A stretch of DNA of 64,000 bases from Gaiellasilicea sp963806955 (GTDB lineage: Bacteria > Actinomycetota > Thermoleophilia > Gaiellales > Gaiellaceae). The stretch lies in contig CAWDZG010000002.1 in assembly GCA_963806955.1 (NCBI GenBank), positions 992,001 through 1,056,000 on the forward strand. Reading direction: 5' to 3'. The position numbers and the translations under genes were made by a program. This document shows positions 34,622-42,605 of this stretch, piece by piece; the stretch's first letter is position 1, and every line of letters starts with the position of its first letter. The notes below the pieces were generated by a model. It did not search any database. It was not told the DNA's origin and saw only the letters and a list, made by a program, of their open reading frames with translations.

Positions 34622-35688
34622 TGCGCGAGCACGCGCTCCAGCAGCCCGCGCCAGCGCTCGCCCAGCACGCGCTCGCTCGCCCGGCTCTCGTAGGCCGCAC
34701 GGCCGCCGGCGCCGATCCGGCGCCCGAGCTCAGGGTCGGAGGCGAGCCGCCGCAGCGCCGCGGCCAGCGCCGGCGCGTCTCCCGGGGGCACGAGCAGCCC
34801 GCTCTCGCCGTCTCGCAGCAGCTCGCGGGCGGCGGGCGTGTCGGCGGTGACGAGCGGTGCACCGACGGCGAGCGCCTGGAATGCCTTGTTCGGAATCACC
34901 CGGCCGGCTTTGGCCGATGTCCCGAAGACGCCGAGCGCGCAGCCGGCCTGCTCGAGCTCCTGCGGCAGCTGCTCGTACTCGACCCAGTTCACCCATTCGA
35001 CGTTCGCGGGGCGCTCGTGCAACAGGGCGTCGAGCTGGCCGTTGCCGATGATCCGAAAGGGCAGCTCCGGTGCGAGCCGGGCTGCGTCGAGGATCGTCTC
35101 GAGCCCGTGGAGCGGGATCAGCTTGCCGACGAAGAGCGCGCGGAAGGCGCCCGGCTGCCGCCAGCCCGGCCGGAAGAGCCGGTCCTCTGCTCCGACGAGG
35201 CAGACGCCGAGGCGCTCCGGCCCGAGCCCGGCGAGCGCGGCGAGGTGGTGCGCGTTCTGCTCGGTGTCGGCGACGACGAGGTCGGCCCGCCGCAGGGCAC
35301 CCCGGTCGATCCGCCGGAGCACGCGCGCGGCGGGCGAGCCGGGTGCGAAGCGAGCCCGATCCTCGACGAGGGTCTCGTAGAGCGACACGAGCGGGTTGAA
35401 CACGACGGGCCGGCCGCGCGCCACCGCCTTCGCCACAGGCATGTCGGCGTGGCCCGGATAGCCGACGACGAGGACGTCGAACTGCTCCCGCCGCCCGGCG
35501 AGCAGACGCGCTTCCGCCAGCGCCAGCCTTGCGCCGGCACCGGCTCCGAGCGCCCACTTGTGCCGGCTGTCCTCCCAGACAGAGACGTGGCGCTCGACGA
35601 CCTCGACCCCGGCGCCGCGGAGGCACGAGATGACCTGGGCGTTGCGCGGATAACCGCGCTCGTACGTGCCGAAGTAGAGAGCCCTCAA
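34618..35688 (-). CDS. Glycosyltransferase family 4 (GT-B fold)
   Basis: 356 residues. The C-terminal donor-binding half has FRALFVGKLIPLHGLETILD, FRIIGNGQLDALL and GVFGTSAKAGRVIPNKAFQA, with the nucleotide-sugar Glu in the latter region replaced by PNKAFQALAVG, and ends GLLVPPGDAPALAAALRRLA. The N-terminal acceptor half carries FDVLVVGYPGHADMPVAKAV. Donor and acceptor are unknown. It starts at a TTG one base after the GT2 stop, so coupling is likely. Confidence 0.85.
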   Translation of the reverse strand: MRALYFGTYERGYPRNAQVISCLRGAGVEVVERHVSVWEDSRHKWALGAGAGARLALAEARLLAGRREQFDVLVVGYPGHADMPVAKAVARGRPVVFNPLVSLYETLVEDRARFAPGSPAARVLRRIDRGALRRADLVVADTEQNAHHLAALAGLGPERLGVCLVGAEDRLFRPGWRQPGAFRALFVGKLIPLHGLETILDAARLAPELPFRIIGNGQLDALLHERPANVEWVNWVEYEQLPQELEQAGCALGVFGTSAKAGRVIPNKAFQALAVGAPLVTADTPAARELLRDGESGLLVPPGDAPALAAALRRLASDPELGRRIGAGGRAAYESRASERVLGERWRGLLERVLAQ

Positions 35689-35689
35689 G

Positions 35690-36628
35690 TCAGCGCAGGA
35701 TCTCGTCCACGTGCAGCTCGGCGCTGCGGCGCTCGCCGGTGCGTTCCTCGTGGTGGCTGGCGATGAGCTCGCTGACGAGGCCGAGCGAGACGAGCTGGAC
35801 CCCGACGACGACGAGCAGCACGCCGAGGGTCAGCAGCGGCCGATGCCCGATCGGCTCGCCGGTCAGCTTCACCACGGTCAGGTAGACGAGCACCAGCGTC
35901 CCGACGGCGCCGAGGACGAGACCGACCCCGCCGAACAGATGGAGTGGGCGATGCCGGTAGCGGCCCATGAACGTGACCGTCAGCAGGTCGAGGAACCCGC
36001 GCACGTAGCGCTCGATCCCGTAACGCGAGCGGCCGTGCTCGCGCGGACGGTGATTGACCGGGAGCTCGCCGACCCGGAAGCCGCGGTAGTGGGCGAGCAC
36101 CGGCACGAACCGGTGCAGCTCGCCGTAGATCCGCATCCCCTTGACCACCTCGGCCCGGTACGCCTTGAGCCCGCAGTTGAGGTCGTGGAGCCGCAGCCCG
36201 GAGATGCGGCCGGTGACGCGGTTGAAGATGCGCGACGGGATCCGGCGGCTGAGCGGGTCGCGGCGCTTCGTCTTCCACCCGGAGACGAGGTCGAAGCCCT
36301 CGTCGAGCTTCGCGAGCAACCGCGGGATCTCGGCCGGGTCGTCCTGGAGGTCGCCGTCGATCGTGACGATGATCTCGCCGGCCGCCTCTGCAAAACCCGC
36401 CTGCAGCGCCGTCGCCTTGCCGAAGTTCCGCCGGAGCCGGACGACGCGGACGTCGTCGTTGGCCGCGTGCAGCCTGGTGAGGGCGCCGAAGGTGCCGTCG
36501 GTCGAGCCGTCGTCGACGAACACGACTTCCCAGGGCCGGCCGAGCGGCTCGAGCGCCGAGGCGAGCTCGTCGTAAAGGAGCGCAACGCTGCGCTCCTCGT
36601 CGTGCACCGGTACGACGACCGAGATCAC
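35690..36628 (-). CDS. Glycosyltransferase family 2, polyprenyl-phosphate glycosyl transferase type
   Basis: 312 residues. GT-A domain: ISVVVPVHDEERSVALLYDE, VVFVDDGSTDGTFGAL, the DxD-like VTIDGDLQDDPAEIP and LNCGLKAYRAEV. Two C-terminal membrane helices (about 235-260 and 270-295) follow, as in DPM1/ArnC-type enzymes that make polyprenyl-phosphate sugars. It could supply the lipid-linked sugar used by the neighbouring GT-C proteins. The start is the GTG at 36628, with TACGCT 6 bp upstream; the longer open frame reads antisense through moeA. Confidence 0.9.
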   Translation of the reverse strand: MISVVVPVHDEERSVALLYDELASALEPLGRPWEVVFVDDGSTDGTFGALTRLHAANDDVRVVRLRRNFGKATALQAGFAEAAGEIIVTIDGDLQDDPAEIPRLLAKLDEGFDLVSGWKTKRRDPLSRRIPSRIFNRVTGRISGLRLHDLNCGLKAYRAEVVKGMRIYGELHRFVPVLAHYRGFRVGELPVNHRPREHGRSRYGIERYVRGFLDLLTVTFMGRYRHRPLHLFGGVGLVLGAVGTLVLVYLTVVKLTGEPIGHRPLLTLGVLLVVVGVQLVSLGLVSELIASHHEERTGERRSAELHVDEILR

Positions 36629-36634
36629 GCCGTT

Positions 36635-36640
36635 AGCGTA
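36635..36640 (-). promoter_or_regulatory. -10 box of the GT2-GT4-DUF2079 operon
   Basis: TACGCT on the minus strand, exactly 6 bp before the GTG at 36628. On the plus strand the same bases overlap TAGCGT (36634-36639), a possible -10 for moeA. Confidence 0.55.
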
Positions 36641-36648
36641 TGCATCCG

Positions 36649-37842
36649 ATGGCTCCGCTGCTCTCGATCGAGGAGGCGCTCGCCCGGGTGCTCGCGCGCG
36701 TCGCCGCTCTCCCGCCGGAGCAGGTCGCCGCGGCCTCTGCTGCAGGACGCTTCCTGGCAGAGGACGTGGCCGCCCGCGTCGACCTGCCACCGTTCGCGAG
36801 CTCGGCGATGGACGGGTATGCCGTCCGTGCCGTCGACACTCCGGGGGAGCTCCCGGTCGTGTTCCGGATCGCGGCGGGGGTGCCTGCGCAACGTCCGCTC
36901 GGTCCCGGCGAGGCGATGGCGATCTCGACCGGCGGCGCCGTGCCGGAGGGTGCAGACACCGTCGTGCCGATCGAGGTTGTTGTCGAACAGGACAACAGAC
37001 TCACCGTGCCGGAGCAGCTCGAGCACGGCACGAACGTGCGGCCCAGCGGCGGCGACGTTCACGCGGGCGAGGTCGTGCTGGCCGCAGGGACGAGGATCGG
37101 CGCGGCCCAGGTGGGAGCGCTGGCCGCGGCCGGGGCTGCGAAGATCGCAGTGGCCCGGCGGCCGCGGGTCGTCGTGCTCAGCACCGGAACGGAGCTGCGC
37201 GCACCCGGCGACAGCCTCGGGCCCGGCCAGATCTACGAGTCCAACGGCCCGATGCTCGCCGCGGCGTTCGAGGCGGCAGGCGCCGTCGTCGAGCGCATCG
37301 GGCCGGTCGCCGACGACGAGGGCCTGCACAGGAAGGCCCTCGAACAGGGGCTCGGCGCCGACGTGCTGGTCAGCTCGGGCGGCGTCTCGGTCGGCCCGCA
37401 CGATCTCGTCCGCCGCATCCTCGGCGAACTCGGAGTCGTGGAGGACTTCTGGGGCGTTGCCGTTCGCCCCGGCAAGCCGCTCTCGTTCGGCACCCGGGGT
37501 GCCACGCTCGTTTTCGGCTTGCCCGGAAACCCGGTCTCGGCGCTCGTCGCCGTGGAGCTGTTCGTTCGTCCTGCTCTCCTCGCGCTGCAGGGGGCGCTTC
37601 GGCCGGGGCCCGAGTTCGAGTCGGGCCGGCTCACGGCGCCTCTCCGGCGCAGTGCCGCGCGCGACGAGCTCGTTCGGGCCCGCCGCCGCACCGACGAGGG
37701 CGAGACGACGCTCGACCCCCTGAGCGGGCAGGAGTCGCACATGATCGCCCGTGCCGCGGGCGCCGACGCGCTCGTTCACCTCCCTCGCGGCGACGGCGAG
37801 CTTCAGGCCGGCGAGCGGGTGCGCTACCTGCGTCTCGGCTAG
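36649..37842 (+). CDS. moeA: Molybdopterin molybdenumtransferase MoeA
   Basis: 397 residues. It inserts molybdate into adenylated molybdopterin. Motifs: ARVDLPPFASSAMDGYAVRA near the start, AISTGGAVPEGADTVVPIE, then the MoCF domain VVVLSTGTELRAPGDSLGPG, VSSGGVSVGPHDLV and FGLPGNPVSALVAVELFVRP. ATG 36649 is preferred to ATG 36640, because the latter overlaps the TAGCGT box. moaC and mogA are 9 kb away on the same strand. The TAG shares CTAG with the sortase gene. Confidence 0.94.
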   Translation: MAPLLSIEEALARVLARVAALPPEQVAAASAAGRFLAEDVAARVDLPPFASSAMDGYAVRAVDTPGELPVVFRIAAGVPAQRPLGPGEAMAISTGGAVPEGADTVVPIEVVVEQDNRLTVPEQLEHGTNVRPSGGDVHAGEVVLAAGTRIGAAQVGALAAAGAAKIAVARRPRVVVLSTGTELRAPGDSLGPGQIYESNGPMLAAAFEAAGAVVERIGPVADDEGLHRKALEQGLGADVLVSSGGVSVGPHDLVRRILGELGVVEDFWGVAVRPGKPLSFGTRGATLVFGLPGNPVSALVAVELFVRPALLALQGALRPGPEFESGRLTAPLRRSAARDELVRARRRTDEGETTLDPLSGQESHMIARAAGADALVHLPRGDGELQAGERVRYLRLG

Positions 37843-38534
37843 CCCTTCGCCTCGGCCGCGCTGTCACGCACCGGCGCCGTCACGGCCACCGGTTTCCCGT
37901 AGACGATGTAGCGCTGGGTCGCGAAGAAACGCGGGTGGCAGGCCTGCAGGGCGAGCTGCTCCCGCCCGCGTGAGATCAGCTCCGAGACCCTCGTCGCCGG
38001 CACGATCCGGTGCCCGGTGATCTCGTACTCGAACGTCCCGTAGGGAAGCTCGATGAAGACGCGATCGCCCTGCTCGAGGCGGTCGAGATGGGAGAAGGGC
38101 GCGCCGTAGGTCGTCCGGTGGCCGGCGATGTAGACGAGCTCGCCCTCGCCGGGCATCTTCGAGCCGAGGTAGCGTCCCGGGCCGCGCCGGAGGGTCTTCG
38201 AGTCGGTGCCGTTGACGACGACCTGGTCGAGGCCGAGGGCGGGGATCCGGAGACGCGCGACCGCGTCGCCACGCTTCGACGTGGTGCGCCAGCGCGCCGC
38301 GAGTGCGTCGAGCTTCGGCTTGGAGCTCGTCGCCGCCGGGGTCGCGGAGAGCTGGCCGCTCGGTGCTGCGAGCCGGCGTTCGTAGCTCTGCCGGAGCTCG
38401 CGCTGCTCGAGCTTGTTCAGGGTCAGCGTGACCGGGTCCTGCCACTGCCAGATCGTGAACGCCCAGGCGAGCGCACCGACGCCGGCGACGATCATCACGA
38501 GGCCGAGGCTGCGAACAAATCGTCTCATCGTCAT
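37839..38534 (-). CDS. Sortase, class E/D-like
   Basis: 231 residues. Signal anchor at 8-27, then a linker to about residue 90 and a sortase barrel: RLRIPALGLDQVVVNGTD, catalytic His in VYIAGHRTTYGAPFSHLDRL, catalytic Cys in LALQACHPRFFATQRYIVYG, with the Arg in TQRY. Sortases cut LPXTG/LAXTG-type signals and attach proteins to the wall. I see no sorting-signal protein in this window, so substrates are elsewhere. The ATG overlaps the upstream membrane-protein stop (ATGA). Confidence 0.9.
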   Translation of the reverse strand: MTMRRFVRSLGLVMIVAGVGALAWAFTIWQWQDPVTLTLNKLEQRELRQSYERRLAAPSGQLSATPAATSSKPKLDALAARWRTTSKRGDAVARLRIPALGLDQVVVNGTDSKTLRRGPGRYLGSKMPGEGELVYIAGHRTTYGAPFSHLDRLEQGDRVFIELPYGTFEYEITGHRIVPATRVSELISRGREQLALQACHPRFFATQRYIVYGKPVAVTAPVRDSAAEAKG

Positions 38535-40387
38535 TGTTCTAACGCATCCTGCTCGTCATGGGGTGCACTCCGCCCGGCGGCGCGGCGCGTGAGCCGTCGC
38601 AGCGTGCTGTCTGCTGGGCGCCTGGCAGCCGGCGCGTACGGCGCGTAACGGCCGACCGCGAGCGCTCCGAGCTGGGCCGCGACCGAGAGCCAGACGACCA
38701 CGAGCGCCACGGAGAGCCACGGGACATAGCCGACGGCCACGAGCGCGAGCAGGTACCACGGAGTGTCGTAGCCGAGCTCGAGCCGCGAGGCGAACGAAAG
38801 GAGCAGCAGGGCCGGCCCGGTGAAGCCCAGCGCCAGCAGCGCGATCCGTACCGGTGCTGCCGCCGCGAGCGCCTGTGGCAGCCAGAGCCAGGCGTAGAGC
38901 GAGGGCAGGAGGTAGACGAGTGAGAACGGGCTCGTCGCGACGACGACGAGAGCGATCAAGCCGAGCGCCAGCAGGGCGACCGTGTGGCCGGCGAGCCTCT
39001 CCTCGAGCCGGGCGGGCCGACGCGGAATCAGGCGCTCGCGGCTGACGAGCCAGCCGGCGAGGAGCAGGACTGCGAGCCCGACGAGCACCGGAGGCGACGG
39101 CCGGTACTCCGCCGTCGCCGGCAGCGGGCGCGCCTCACCCCGTGCGAACGCGCCCAGCGCCGCCGCGAAGAAGACGACGATCCCTGCGTACCCCCAGAAC
39201 AGGAGGCGGCGGCGCAGCGCCAGCGCTGCACCCGTGAGCGGGATCCGCCGGCGCCGGCAGCGGGCGAACAGGTCGATCGCGCCGATCGCGAACGGCAGCA
39301 GGGAGGCGATCAGCACGAGCTGGATCGCCCAGCCGCGGACGATCCGGGAGCCGAGGTAGACGTAGCTCGCCGTTCCCTGGGTCAGCTCGAGGCCCGCATC
39401 GAGCGAGCCGACGAGATTCTGCGCTGCGCGACCGAGCTCGCCCAGGCGGCCGGCGTTCAACGCCGTGTCCGCGAACCCCTGTGCCGGTGCGTCGGGAACC
39501 GTCGTGAGCGTCACGGCGGGAATCCCGCGGGCCACGAACGGGCCCTGCTCGCCGAGCGTGAAGGGGAAGCCGAGCTCGAGCAACTGGCGGAACGCGTGCG
39601 TGTGGGCGGGCTCGCCGCCGGACTGCTCGAGCACTCGGACGGCGGCCGTGCGAACAAGCGCTGCCGCCGGCGAGCGAGCGGTGTCGCCGGCGATGAGCAG
39701 CCGCGGCCGCCCCGTGCCCGCGATCGCATCGAGACTGATCACCGCGAGGGTGTTCGCCCGGTAGCGCGAGCTCTCGGCGAAGTGGGCCGCGCCGAGAGCA
39801 CCGAACGCACCGCCGTCGGTGGAGACGAACACGAGCGTATGCGCCGGCTGCGTCTGCACGAGGCTGCCGGCGACCGGAGCGTAGGCCCGTGCGAGCTCGA
39901 TCAGCGCACCGGTGCCCGAGGCGTTGTCGTTCGCCCCCCGGCCCTCGCCGGTGTTGTCGCGATGGGCGGTGATCACGATCGTTCGCGACGACGCGCCCCG
40001 GACGACGGCGACGAGGTTGCGCAGCTCGACGTTCCCGCGGCCGGGGATCCGGACGCGGAACCGCTCCGTCTGGAGCTCGAAGCCGTAGAGCTCGAACTGC
40101 CCGCCGACCCAGCTCGCCGCGCCGAGACTGCCCGCCGAGCCCGGTGACCGGTCCGGGTAGTCCCGCGCGAGCTCACGTGCGAGCTGCTCCGCAGTCGCGG
40201 CGTCGAAGGACGGCGGCAGGGCGGGTGCCGGCAGCGGTTGCGGGCGTCCGACGGTGAACGCCGCGAGCAGGAGCGGCAGCGCGACGAGCAGCCACGTGCC
40301 ACGCACCATTCTCGCGTTGACCGGCCGCTCGACCGAGCCGCGGCGTGGACGCGCGCGGTCGGCGTGCGCTCGGCTGGGCGGGGGCAT
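38531..40387 (-). CDS. M28-like peptidase-fold membrane protein with altered metal site
   Basis: 618 residues. A signal anchor (about 30-45) precedes an M28 aminopeptidase-like domain: IVITAHRDNTGEGRGANDNA and SGTGALIELARAY carry the His and bridging Asp, and SLDAIAGTGRPRLLIAG a further Asp. The usual catalytic Glu-Glu strand (…DGEEQGLLGS in active members) reads VFVSTDGGAFGALGAAHF, so the general base and one ligand seem to be missing. The C-terminal 270 residues hold about seven membrane helices. It may be a non-peptidase binding protein. It is coupled to the sortase. Confidence 0.82.
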   Translation of the reverse strand: MPPPSRAHADRARPRRGSVERPVNARMVRGTWLLVALPLLLAAFTVGRPQPLPAPALPPSFDAATAEQLARELARDYPDRSPGSAGSLGAASWVGGQFELYGFELQTERFRVRIPGRGNVELRNLVAVVRGASSRTIVITAHRDNTGEGRGANDNASGTGALIELARAYAPVAGSLVQTQPAHTLVFVSTDGGAFGALGAAHFAESSRYRANTLAVISLDAIAGTGRPRLLIAGDTARSPAAALVRTAAVRVLEQSGGEPAHTHAFRQLLELGFPFTLGEQGPFVARGIPAVTLTTVPDAPAQGFADTALNAGRLGELGRAAQNLVGSLDAGLELTQGTASYVYLGSRIVRGWAIQLVLIASLLPFAIGAIDLFARCRRRRIPLTGAALALRRRLLFWGYAGIVVFFAAALGAFARGEARPLPATAEYRPSPPVLVGLAVLLLAGWLVSRERLIPRRPARLEERLAGHTVALLALGLIALVVVATSPFSLVYLLPSLYAWLWLPQALAAAAPVRIALLALGFTGPALLLLSFASRLELGYDTPWYLLALVAVGYVPWLSVALVVVWLSVAAQLGALAVGRYAPYAPAARRPADSTLRRLTRRAAGRSAPHDEQDALEQ

Positions 40388-40422
40388 GGCACGGCCAGTG
40401 TAGGCGAGTCCGCGGCCGTCTC

Positions 40423-40428
40423 TACTCT
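40423..40428 (+). promoter_or_regulatory. -10 box of the response regulator-kinase operon
   Basis: TACTCT exactly 6 bp before the ATG at 40435. Confidence 0.6.
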
Positions 40429-40434
40429 TTCGGG

Positions 40435-41136
40435 ATGGCCGACAATCCGACGATCCTCCTGGTCGACGACGAAGAGTCCGTGCAGAAGCTGCTCACGTTC
40501 CCGCTCGAGCGCGACGGCTTCACCGTCGTGCACGCCCGCGACGGCGAAGAGGCCCTGGCCCGCTTCGCCGAGGAAGAGATCGACCTCGTCGTCCTCGACC
40601 TGATGTTGCCGCGGCTGGACGGGCTCGAGGTGTGCAAGCGGCTCCGCGCCGAGAGCACGGTGCCGATCATCATGCTCACGGCGCGGGACGACGAGCTCGA
40701 CAAGGTGCTCGGGCTCGAGCTGGGCGCGGACGACTACATCACGAAGCCGTTCTCGATCCGCGAGTTCCGCAGCAGGGTGCGGGCGCTGTTGCGCCGTGCC
40801 GCCGCCCCGCGGGCGGGTGAGCGCCAGGACGACGAGGTGGTCGAGCTCGGCGAGCTTCGGATCGACGTGCCCCGCCGGACCGTCGTCGTCCGGGGCGAGG
40901 AGGCCCGACTCACCTTCGTCGAGTTCGAGCTGCTGCGCGTGCTGGCGTCGGCGCCTGGCCGTGTCTTCTCGCGCCGCCAGCTGCTCGAGCGCCTGCGCGG
41001 TGGAGCCGACTATCGCGAGCCGCGCACGATCGACGTCCACGTCCGGCATCTCCGCGAGAAGATCGAGAGCGACCCGCGCGAGCCGGAGCTGATCCTCACC
41101 GTGCGGGGTGTGGGCTACCGGTTCCGGGAGCGCTGA
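40435..41136 (+). CDS. OmpR/PhoB-family response regulator
   Basis: 233 residues. Receiver: acidic pair Asp11-Asp12, phospho-acceptor Asp55 in VVLDLMLPRLDG, Thr in IIMLTARDD and Lys in YITKPFSIREF. Winged-helix output: RLTFVEFELLRVLASAPGRV, FSRRQLLERLRG, RTIDVHVRHLREKIE, ending VRGVGYRFRE. The ATG at 40435 is set by a TACTCT box 6 bp upstream. It is followed 4 bp later by its kinase and then by HtrA, a layout typical of envelope-stress control. Confidence 0.95.
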   Translation: MADNPTILLVDDEESVQKLLTFPLERDGFTVVHARDGEEALARFAEEEIDLVVLDLMLPRLDGLEVCKRLRAESTVPIIMLTARDDELDKVLGLELGADDYITKPFSIREFRSRVRALLRRAAAPRAGERQDDEVVELGELRIDVPRRTVVVRGEEARLTFVEFELLRVLASAPGRVFSRRQLLERLRGGADYREPRTIDVHVRHLREKIESDPREPELILTVRGVGYRFRER

Positions 41137-41140
41137 CCGG

Positions 41141-42577
41141 ATGAGCGCGCTCCGGCCGGCGATCCGCGGCATCCGGCTTCGGCTCGCGCTCGCGCTGCTG
41201 CTCGTCGTCGCAGGCGCGCTCGGCGTCGTCTACCTGATCGTCGTCCCCTCGCTGGAGCGGGAGCTCGTCAACGCCAAGCTCGACCAGCTCGAGCAGCACG
41301 CTCGAACGGCTGCGGTGGGCTACGGCGCAGGCATCGCGACCCAGCAGGAGTACGCGGAGGCCGTGTCCTTCGGCGCGAATGCACGCGTCGTCATCTACGC
41401 GGTCCTGAACCGGGCGCCGCCTGCGCGCCTCTTCATCTTCGGCGACTCACGCACGACCTCGTCCCTGGACGTCGAGCGCGACCCGGTCGCGCTGCGGGCT
41501 GCCGCCACGGGCCGGATCCAGCGCGACACGGTGCAGCGCCAGGGCCAGGAGCTCGCGGAGGTGGCAATCCCGGTGCAGCAGTCGACGACGGTGATCCTGG
41601 TCAGCGACTCGCTCGACGACCCGCTTTCGAGCCTGCACGTGGTCCAGCGCCAGCTGCTCGTGGCGGGGTTGATCGGACTGCTCTTCGCTGTTCTCGTCGG
41701 CTACGTCGCCGCGTCGTTCCACGCTCGCCGCATCGGCCGGCTCGAGCGGGCGGCGGAGCGGATCGCGGGTGGCCGCTTCGACGAGCCGGTCGCGGACGCG
41801 GGGAACGACGAGCTCGGCGATCTCGCGGCGGCGTTCGAGCGCATGCGGGTGCGGCTGGAGAAGCTCGATCGCGCGCGGAGCGAGTTCATCGCGAACGCGT
41901 CCCACGAGCTGCGCACGCCGCTCTTCTCGCTGGGGGGCTTCCTCGAGCTGTTCGACGACGAGGAGCTCGACGAGGCGACGCGGCAGGAGTTCCTCGACAC
42001 GATGCGGGAGCAGGTCTCCCGGCTCGCCAAGCTCGCGACCGACCTGCTGGACCTCTCGCGGCTCGATGCCGGCCGGATGCACATCGCGCACGAGGCGGTC
42101 GACCTCGGCGAGGCCGCGCGCGTGGTTGCCGAGGAGTTCGGGGCGCTCGCCGAGCGGCGCAGGCACCCGCTCGAAGTCTCGGTCGCCGGCAACCCGATCG
42201 CGCGAGCGGACGAGCTGCGGGTGATCCAGGTGACGCGGGCGCTCCTCGACAACGCCTTGACCCACACGCCCGAGGGGACGCGCGTGCTGCTGCGTGCCTA
42301 TACCGATCGCGAGCGTGCCTACCTCACCGTCGCGGACGAGGGGCCGGGGATCGCACCCGAGCACGTGCCGCACGTCTTCGACCGCTTCTACCGCGCGGAA
42401 GGCCGCGTCGCCTCCGGCAGCGGCCTCGGGCTCGCGATCGCGCGCGAGCTGGTCGAGATGATGGGCGGCTCGGTCACCCTGGACACGAGCCCGGACGGGA
42501 CGACCGTCCGCGTCGCGCTCGGCGCAGCGCCGACCTCCGTCGCCGCCGAGGAGCCGGCGAACAGCGTTTTCACGTGA
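41141..42577 (+). CDS. Membrane sensor histidine kinase (HAMP-HisKA-HATPase)
   Basis: 478 residues. Two membrane helices (about 13-36 and 175-200) flank an extracytoplasmic sensor of about 140 residues; a HAMP domain follows (RRIGRLERAAERIAGGRFDE), then HisKA with His255 in ASHELRTPLFSLGGFLEL and HATPase motifs VTRALLDNALTHTPEGT (N box), VADEGPGIAPEHV (G1) and GSGLGLAIARELVEMMGG (G2). It should phosphorylate the regulator 4 bp upstream. The stop codon lies inside the 18-bp palindrome at 42565. Confidence 0.95.
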   Translation: MSALRPAIRGIRLRLALALLLVVAGALGVVYLIVVPSLERELVNAKLDQLEQHARTAAVGYGAGIATQQEYAEAVSFGANARVVIYAVLNRAPPARLFIFGDSRTTSSLDVERDPVALRAAATGRIQRDTVQRQGQELAEVAIPVQQSTTVILVSDSLDDPLSSLHVVQRQLLVAGLIGLLFAVLVGYVAASFHARRIGRLERAAERIAGGRFDEPVADAGNDELGDLAAAFERMRVRLEKLDRARSEFIANASHELRTPLFSLGGFLELFDDEELDEATRQEFLDTMREQVSRLAKLATDLLDLSRLDAGRMHIAHEAVDLGEAARVVAEEFGALAERRRHPLEVSVAGNPIARADELRVIQVTRALLDNALTHTPEGTRVLLRAYTDRERAYLTVADEGPGIAPEHVPHVFDRFYRAEGRVASGSGLGLAIARELVEMMGGSVTLDTSPDGTTVRVALGAAPTSVAAEEPANSVFT

Positions 42578-42582
42578 AAACG
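42565..42582. promoter_or_regulatory. 18-bp perfect palindrome, parS-like site in front of htrA
   Basis: CGTTTTCACGTGAAAACG is a perfect inverted repeat. Its central 12 bases TTTCACGTGAAA equal the core of the ParB site consensus TGTTTCACGTGAAACA, while the outer positions differ (one extra T/A per arm). It covers the kinase stop codon and the -35 region of htrA. It may be a parS site about 15 kb from parB, or an operator for htrA. Confidence 0.6.
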
Positions 42583-42593
42583 GAGCGCGGCGG

Positions 42594-42599
42594 TACAGT
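42594..42599 (+). promoter_or_regulatory. -10 box of htrA
   Basis: TACAGT exactly 6 bp before the ATG at 42606; the position 17 bp upstream (42571-42576) is the CACGTG centre of the palindrome. Confidence 0.6.
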
Positions 42600-42605
42600 G
42601 GCCTG

